Origin: an uncultured Muribaculum sp.
GTDB lineage: Bacteria > Bacteroidota > Bacteroidia > Bacteroidales > Muribaculaceae
Assembly (NCBI GenBank): GCA_910578835.1
Contig: CAJTSK010000003.1
Coordinates: forward strand, 62,001-126,000
DNA length: 64,000 nt
Direction of reading: 5' to 3'
Under the pieces are notes generated by a model, which saw only the letters and a program-made list of their open reading frames with translations, searched no databases and was not told where the DNA came from. The position numbers and the translations under genes are program-made. Positions 59,288-64,000 of this stretch are shown here, piece by piece. Within the stretch, counting starts at the first letter, position 1. Each line of letters starts with the position of its first letter.

Positions 59288-60811
59288 TTAGTTTTTTGTA
59301 AGTGGTAATATAATTATAAATGTTGTTCCTACTCCATATTCGCTCTCGACTCGTATGTCGCCCTTAAGCTCTTTCACCATCTTGTGGACATAAGCGAGAC
59401 CGAGACCGAATCCTTTCACGTCGTGACGGTTGCCGGTCGACACGCGGTAAAACTTTTCAAAAATCTTTTTGAGGTCGTCGCGGCGTATACCTATACCGTT
59501 GTCTGATATACGTATCTCCAGACGCCCTCCCGAGATGTCGGCGGTGCCGACCTTGAGCTGCAGCGGCTCATCTTCCTTGCGGTATTTCACGGCATTGTCG
59601 AGAAGATTGAATATCACGTTGGTAAAGTGCATCTCATCCACCTCGACAATAGAATCATATGCCGCAAGGTCGCTCACGATTTTTCCGCCATAGCTCTCAA
59701 CCTTGAGCTTAAAGGTCGACACGATATTGGCGATAGCCTTGTTGGCGTCAATCTCCTGAAGACGCAAAGTGGCTTTCTGGCGGTCAAACATCGACATCTG
59801 AAGCACTTTTTCCACCTGAAAGCGCAGGCGCTTTGTCTCGTCGTTAATCACGGTGGCGATATGCTGCATCATTGCCGGCGACTTTCTCACCGAGTCATCG
59901 TTGAGCATCTGCGCCGCAAGCGAGATTGACGATATCGGTGTCTTGAACTCGTGGGTCATGTTGTTGATAAAGTCATTTTTCATCTCCGTCAGACGCTTCT
60001 GCTTGAAAGCGATGATGATGGTGTAGAGAAACACTATCAACAATATTATAGTGAAGATAAACGACGGTATCATCAGCTTCACCGACGACAAGATATAATC
60101 ATTCTTGGTCGGGAAATATACTTTCAGATAGTTGGTACGGCTCGCGGGGTCGTTGGGAAAGAGAGTCTGCACAAACATGTTGTTACGGTCAATATCGGCG
60201 CTGTTATACCCCGCCGACTTGTAAATCACGCGACCGCCACGGTTGACTACGGCAAACTCAAACGGGAGGTTAAGCCCGTTGTTTTCAAGCTCGGAATGGA
60301 GGTATCCGTCGACGACAGCCGAGTCGGCGCGCTCCTGTATAGGGCGGTTACTCGACTGGCTCAGGATATTGAGTATCACCTCGTTGAGCAACCCGCGCTG
60401 GTAGAGATACTGCCCGCGAATGCTTTCCTGCATATTGCTGTAGCCATTATTCTGAGTCTTGTTTTCAGCCTGCGGGAGCGACTTCAGGTTGCCCTGTATT
60501 GTAAGATTCGCCTCCAATCCCTCAGGGGTGGTAAACGAATAGTTCAGGCTACCCATGCCGTTCATTTTCTTTGTGTCGACTTGCGAATAGATGGAGCTTT
60601 CTATTGCCGCGGCATCTTCCTCAAGGAAATGACGCGTCTCGTCTTGCTCCAAAGTGGTCGACACACTGTACAGGCTGCGTCTTACGCCCTCCACAAACTG
60701 GTCGTCGCGCATCCTGATTATGTCGTTCATATACATAACCTGGATATAAAGCAACCCTCCGAAAGTGAGAGCCATTATAATTGTCAGAAACCAAATAGTC
60801 GCTTTCTTCAT
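59288..60811 (-). CDS. rprX: Sensor histidine kinase, RprX-like
   Basis: 507 residues: N-terminal membrane helix, periplasmic sensor domain (about 30-250), second helix (around 252-272), the HisKA phosphorylation site NNMTHEFKTPISSIS, and HATPase boxes NLLDNAVKYR, ISDNGIGIRRDD, GFGLGLAYV. The sensed signal is not known from sequence. Promoter on the minus strand at 60867-60874. Confidence 0.9.
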   Translation of the reverse strand: MKKATIWFLTIIMALTFGGLLYIQVMYMNDIIRMRDDQFVEGVRRSLYSVSTTLEQDETRHFLEEDAAAIESSIYSQVDTKKMNGMGSLNYSFTTPEGLEANLTIQGNLKSLPQAENKTQNNGYSNMQESIRGQYLYQRGLLNEVILNILSQSSNRPIQERADSAVVDGYLHSELENNGLNLPFEFAVVNRGGRVIYKSAGYNSADIDRNNMFVQTLFPNDPASRTNYLKVYFPTKNDYILSSVKLMIPSFIFTIILLIVFLYTIIIAFKQKRLTEMKNDFINNMTHEFKTPISSISLAAQMLNDDSVRKSPAMMQHIATVINDETKRLRFQVEKVLQMSMFDRQKATLRLQEIDANKAIANIVSTFKLKVESYGGKIVSDLAAYDSIVEVDEMHFTNVIFNLLDNAVKYRKEDEPLQLKVGTADISGGRLEIRISDNGIGIRRDDLKKIFEKFYRVSTGNRHDVKGFGLGLAYVHKMVKELKGDIRVESEYGVGTTFIIILPLTKN

Positions 60812-60866
60812 TTCAATTATCGTAGATGCTTAGAGTATAAGCTTTTTTATAATTATATAATGTTAA

Positions 60867-60874
60867 CAAAAGTA
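60867..60874 (-). promoter_or_regulatory. Promoter -7 box of rprXY
   Basis: TACTTTTG on the minus strand (CAAAAGTA on plus), about 56 bp upstream of rprX. Confidence 0.55.
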
Positions 60875-60879
60875 AGCGT

Positions 60880-61189
60880 TAAATGTTTTTGCGCCCATCG
60901 AAAAACGACCGGTCAAATTAACACTTAAATGCAAAATTAACATAATTGATTGAATATCCAAAATTCCCACACATTATTTTATTAAGAGATTTCAGCAAAA
61001 AAATCCGCCATCTTTTCATCCACTTAGACAGCCTCATCAAAAGGGAAATGTAACGACAGCTCCTACACACGATTTCACCATGACTGGCAAGCAAAATGCA
61101 AGCAAAAAAAGGGACTTCCAACATATTTTCGCGACAGGCAAACCGAAGAGTCTTTTTGAGTGTTATTTTATCAATTCATATTTTTTGTG
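60880..61189. other. Gene-free AT-rich stretch between rprX and cdsA
   Basis: Contains the two divergent promoters at its edges but no convincing gene; a 68-codon frame on the minus strand has no family and an unlikely composition. I see no strong hairpin. Confidence 0.5.
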
Positions 61190-61197
61190 TATTTTTG
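61190..61197 (+). promoter_or_regulatory. Promoter -7 box of cdsA-purM
   Basis: TATTTTTG matches TAnnTTTG, 29 bp before the cdsA ATG. Confidence 0.5.
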
Positions 61198-61226
61198 AGC
61201 CAAAATTTATTTTTTTAACTGTATAG

Positions 61227-62039
61227 ATGAAAAATGTTCTGTTGCGCAGTCTTTCAGGCGCAATCTATGTAGCACTTATTGTTGCCGGTGTGCTTGTGAG
61301 CAAGTGGACCGTGCTTGCCCTATGCCTTTTACTTGTAGTTCTCGCTCAGATAGAGTATTTTACGTTATACACCCACGACACCGGAAAACGCAAGTGGGGC
61401 ATCTGTGCGGTAGATACCGCAGGCGCCATGATACTCACCGGTGGCATGTGGCTGACACAATATTATATGTTGACGGCTACGCTTGCCGCCTATATCGTCT
61501 ACCTGCTGGGACGACTCGTGATGCAGATTTACATAAGCCGCGACACTCCCCTGATAAATCTTGCCTACTCCTTCATGGGACAGCTCTATATCGCACTGCC
61601 TATATCGCTCCTGCCATTTCTGGAGCCTCATATCGCGCTTGCGATGTTTATATTTATCTGGCTTAACGATACAGGAGCATTTATCGTAGGCTGCACCATC
61701 GGCCGCCATCCGCTCTTCCCCCGTATCTCACCCAAGAAATCATGGGAAGGATTCTGGGGCGGAATAGTATTCTGCGTAGCTGCGGCGATATTATTTGGCA
61801 CCCTCTGGCCCGGATATTTCCTGTCAATGCCCGTAGGCATGTTTATCGGCATGGCATTCATCGTGTCGGTGTTTGCCACCTGGGGCGACCTTGTGGAGTC
61901 GATGCTTAAGCGCACCCTCCACGTAAAAGACTCCGGAAACATCATGCCCGGACATGGCGGAATACTTGACCGCATAGACTCACTGCTGTGTGTGTTGCCC
62001 GCCACTGTGTGTTACCTGCTATTAACTTTACTTTTATAA
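61227..62039 (+). CDS. cdsA: Phosphatidate cytidylyltransferase
   Basis: Makes CDP-diacylglycerol from phosphatidate and CTP at the inner membrane. 270 residues, about eight membrane helices, with the family signature near the end: SMLKRTLHVKDSGNIMPGHG, GILDRIDSL. Length normal. purM follows after 27 bp. Confidence 0.94.
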   Translation: MKNVLLRSLSGAIYVALIVAGVLVSKWTVLALCLLLVVLAQIEYFTLYTHDTGKRKWGICAVDTAGAMILTGGMWLTQYYMLTATLAAYIVYLLGRLVMQIYISRDTPLINLAYSFMGQLYIALPISLLPFLEPHIALAMFIFIWLNDTGAFIVGCTIGRHPLFPRISPKKSWEGFWGGIVFCVAAAILFGTLWPGYFLSMPVGMFIGMAFIVSVFATWGDLVESMLKRTLHVKDSGNIMPGHGGILDRIDSLLCVLPATVCYLLLTLLL

Positions 62040-62066
62040 CTTTCTCACCATAAATTCATCATCATT

Positions 62067-63233
62067 ATGAGCGACCAGCGCTACGACATGAGAGGTGTTT
62101 CGGCATCCAAGGAAGATGTGCACAACGCCATCAAAAATATCGACAAAGGATTATACCCCAAGGCATTCTGCAAGATAATCCCCGATTATCTTGGCGGTGA
62201 CCCCGAGTATTGCAATATCATGCACGCCGACGGAGCCGGCACAAAGTCATCGCTTGCCTACATATATTGGAAAGAGACAGGCGACCTCGGTGTGTGGAAA
62301 GGCATCGCCCAGGACGCCCTCATAATGAATATCGACGACTTGCTTTGCGTAGGCGCTACCGACAATATACTTGTAAGCTCGACAATCGGACGTAACAAGA
62401 TGCTGATACCCGGCGATGTGATAGCCGCCATCATCAACGGCACCGAGGAACTCCTCGCGGAACTTCGTGAAATGGGTGTGACCATCTACAGCACAGGCGG
62501 AGAGACCGCCGACGTGGGCGACCTTGTGCGCACTATCATCGTTGACAGCACCGTCACCTGCCGCATGAAGCGCAGCGACGTGATAGACAATGCCAACATA
62601 AAGGGCGGCGACGTGATTGTAGGACTCGCAAGTTACGGTCAAGCAGAATATGAACGTGAGTATAACGGCGGCATGGGTTCAAACGGACTTACCTCGGCAC
62701 GCCACGACGTGTTCTGCCACGAACTTGCCAAGAAATATCCTGAAAGCTTTGACGCGGCTGTGCCCGAGTCGCTGGTATATTCAGGCAACATGAATCTGCT
62801 CGACAAGGTGGAAGGCACTCCGCTCGACGCCGGAAAACTCGTATTGTCCCCTACCCGCACTTACGCCCCCGTAATCAAAAAGCTGCTTGACGACATGCGC
62901 AAAAAGATTCACGGCATGGTACACTGCTCAGGCGGCGCGCAGACAAAAATCATGCACTTCGTCACCAACAAGCATGTAATAAAAGACAATCTATTCCCTG
63001 TGCCGCCGCTATTCGACATGATACAGCGTGAATCGGGCACCGACTGGAAAGAGATGTACAAGGTATTCAACATGGGACACCGCATGGAGATATACGTGGC
63101 GCCGGAAGATGCAGCCCGTGTAATCGAAATCTCCGAGTCCATGGGCATACCCGCCCGCATAGTCGGAAGAGTCGAAGACTCTGAAGAAAACAAGCTGACA
63201 ATAATCTCGGAAAAAGGTACGTTTGAGTATTAA
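62067..63233 (+). CDS. purM: Phosphoribosylformylglycinamidine cyclo-ligase (AIR synthase)
   Basis: Closes the imidazole ring in purine synthesis. 388 residues of the AIR synthase fold: HADGAGTKSSLAYIYWKETG, WKGIAQDALIMNIDDLLCVG, GGETADVGDLVRTIIVDSTV and the C-terminal NMGHRMEIYV. This longer form (388 versus about 345) is the usual Bacteroidota type. Confidence 0.92.
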   Translation: MSDQRYDMRGVSASKEDVHNAIKNIDKGLYPKAFCKIIPDYLGGDPEYCNIMHADGAGTKSSLAYIYWKETGDLGVWKGIAQDALIMNIDDLLCVGATDNILVSSTIGRNKMLIPGDVIAAIINGTEELLAELREMGVTIYSTGGETADVGDLVRTIIVDSTVTCRMKRSDVIDNANIKGGDVIVGLASYGQAEYEREYNGGMGSNGLTSARHDVFCHELAKKYPESFDAAVPESLVYSGNMNLLDKVEGTPLDAGKLVLSPTRTYAPVIKKLLDDMRKKIHGMVHCSGGAQTKIMHFVTNKHVIKDNLFPVPPLFDMIQRESGTDWKEMYKVFNMGHRMEIYVAPEDAARVIEISESMGIPARIVGRVEDSEENKLTIISEKGTFEY

Positions 63234-63239
63234 ATCCCG

Positions 63240-64000
63240 ATGAGAGGACTCAGCCTACTAACCCTCTTCCTGCTTGTCATCCCGGCATTAAGTCCGGGGT
63301 GCAAGCGTGGACACTCAGGCACGACGGACGACAGTGACTCTATAAAGCCGTTGCCCGACACTCTACGAGTCGGCACACTTTACAGCCCTACTTCCTACTT
63401 CATCTACCGTGAGGAGAAAATGGGTTATGACTACGACCTTATATCAAGATTCGGAAAAGACAAAGGCATAGTCATAGACCTTGAAGTGGCACCCAGCCTG
63501 TCGGCATTGATTGAAATGATGGATTCGGGCAAGATTGATGTCGCCGCCTACGAGATACCGATTACAGCCGAGTATCGCAGCCATGTAGTGCATTGCGGCA
63601 CCGAAAACATCACCCATCAGGTGCTTGTGCAACCCAAGAAAGGACCCGACGAGCGCATAACCGACGTGACGCAGCTGGTAGGCAAAGAAATCTATGTGGA
63701 AAAAGACTCGAAATATCAACACCGTCTCAACAATCTTAACGACGAGATAGGCGGGGGCATCATAATCCATACCGTAGCCGAAGACACCCTCATCACCGAA
63801 GACCTCATCGAAATGGTGTCAACCGGCAAGATACCCCTGACAGTCGTCGACAGCGATATAGCGCAGCTCAACAAGACCTACTACAACTCGCTTGACATCG
63901 GCATGGAAATCAGCTTTCCGCAACGCTCGTCATGGGGTGTTACGCCGGGAAAGGAATGGCTTGCCGACAGTATTGACAGCTGGTTTGCCGACAGCGAGCC
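63240..64000 (+). CDS. MltF-like / solute-binding lipoprotein, 3' partial
   Basis: Starts at ATG 63240, 6 bp after purM, and runs off the window (253 codons seen). Lipoprotein signal MRGLSLLTLFLLVIPALSPG followed by Cys. The visible part is a family-3 solute-binding domain (LRVGTLYSPTSYFIYREEKM, GYDYDLISRFGKDKGI, GKIDVAAYEIPITAEYRSHV). In Bacteroidales this arrangement usually continues into a lytic transglycosylase domain (MltF), which lies beyond the window. Confidence 0.75.
   Translation, partial: MRGLSLLTLFLLVIPALSPGCKRGHSGTTDDSDSIKPLPDTLRVGTLYSPTSYFIYREEKMGYDYDLISRFGKDKGIVIDLEVAPSLSALIEMMDSGKIDVAAYEIPITAEYRSHVVHCGTENITHQVLVQPKKGPDERITDVTQLVGKEIYVEKDSKYQHRLNNLNDEIGGGIIIHTVAEDTLITEDLIEMVSTGKIPLTVVDSDIAQLNKTYYNSLDIGMEISFPQRSSWGVTPGKEWLADSIDSWFADSE

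Noticed and set aside
60918..61124. 68-codon frame on the minus strand
   Set aside because: No family, no promoter or ribosome-binding site, AT-rich intergenic DNA.
1..64000. CRISPR arrays and rRNA genes
   Set aside because: No regularly spaced repeats or rRNA-like segments were seen.

Overview
This window is a segment of a Bacteroidales chromosome, probably Muribaculaceae or a close relative (the family is an inference). The supporting signs are promoters of the Bacteroidota type (TAnnTTTG at -7), a fused lpxC-fabZ gene, an RprXY-like two-component pair, DUF4270, DUF4924 and DUF5036-like proteins, and a pheA-aminotransferase-DAHP synthase/chorismate mutase-tyrA operon.

Layout. 1-3004: L-rhamnose catabolism (rhaA cut by the window edge, rhaT, rhaD). 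3005-9290: an AT-rich accessory island with an IS1182-type transposase fragment, an integrase fragment, a LuxR-type regulator, a hexapeptide-repeat protein, two DUF1349 lipoproteins, an MFS transporter and a broken element gene. 9308-13474: housekeeping genes (M23 peptidase, MerR, DUF4924, a lipoprotein, a DEAD-box helicase). 13573-14024: a non-coding transposon-like element sitting in the stop codon of a cytosine methyltransferase; that enzyme and an NgoPII-type endonuclease form a restriction-modification pair (14021-15876). 15903-18091: MurU-like and AmgK-RapZ genes for cell-wall sugar salvage. 18169-23168: aminotransferase, LolC/E-like permease, rsfS, ftsH. 23256-26149: two iron-sulfur redox proteins. 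26354-27981: folP-cdaA. 27992-32004: an operon running mazG, hypothetical, topB, nudix and a Cys-rich small protein. 32140-35365: HAD phosphatase, GT5-domain protein, DUF4270 lipoprotein. 35404: tRNA-Thr(CGT).

35546-41304 is a second, strongly AT-rich island bounded by two imperfect 125-bp direct repeats just downstream of the tRNA. It carries phage-type regulators (a CI-like repressor and a decayed Rha antirepressor), decayed genes, a group of small membrane proteins, a lone FtsK-gamma domain and a likely small RNA. After it come DUF3127, a GHL10 hydrolase, DUF695, the lipid A genes (lpxD, lpxC-fabZ, lpxA), rsmG and an MBL hydrolase. Next is the aromatic amino acid operon, preceded by an apparent transcription attenuator with a 17-residue Phe/Tyr-rich leader peptide. 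mutS2, the galactose genes (galK, galM, a nucleotidyltransferase), rprXY, cdsA, purM and a partial MltF-like lipoprotein finish the window.

Most interesting: the Phe/Tyr attenuator; the identical 17-bp site placed identically upstream of two promoters in the LuxR locus; the transposon-like element inserted exactly at a stop codon without changing the protein; and the direct-repeat-bounded island with its candidate operators and candidate small RNA. No CRISPR array or rRNA was seen.
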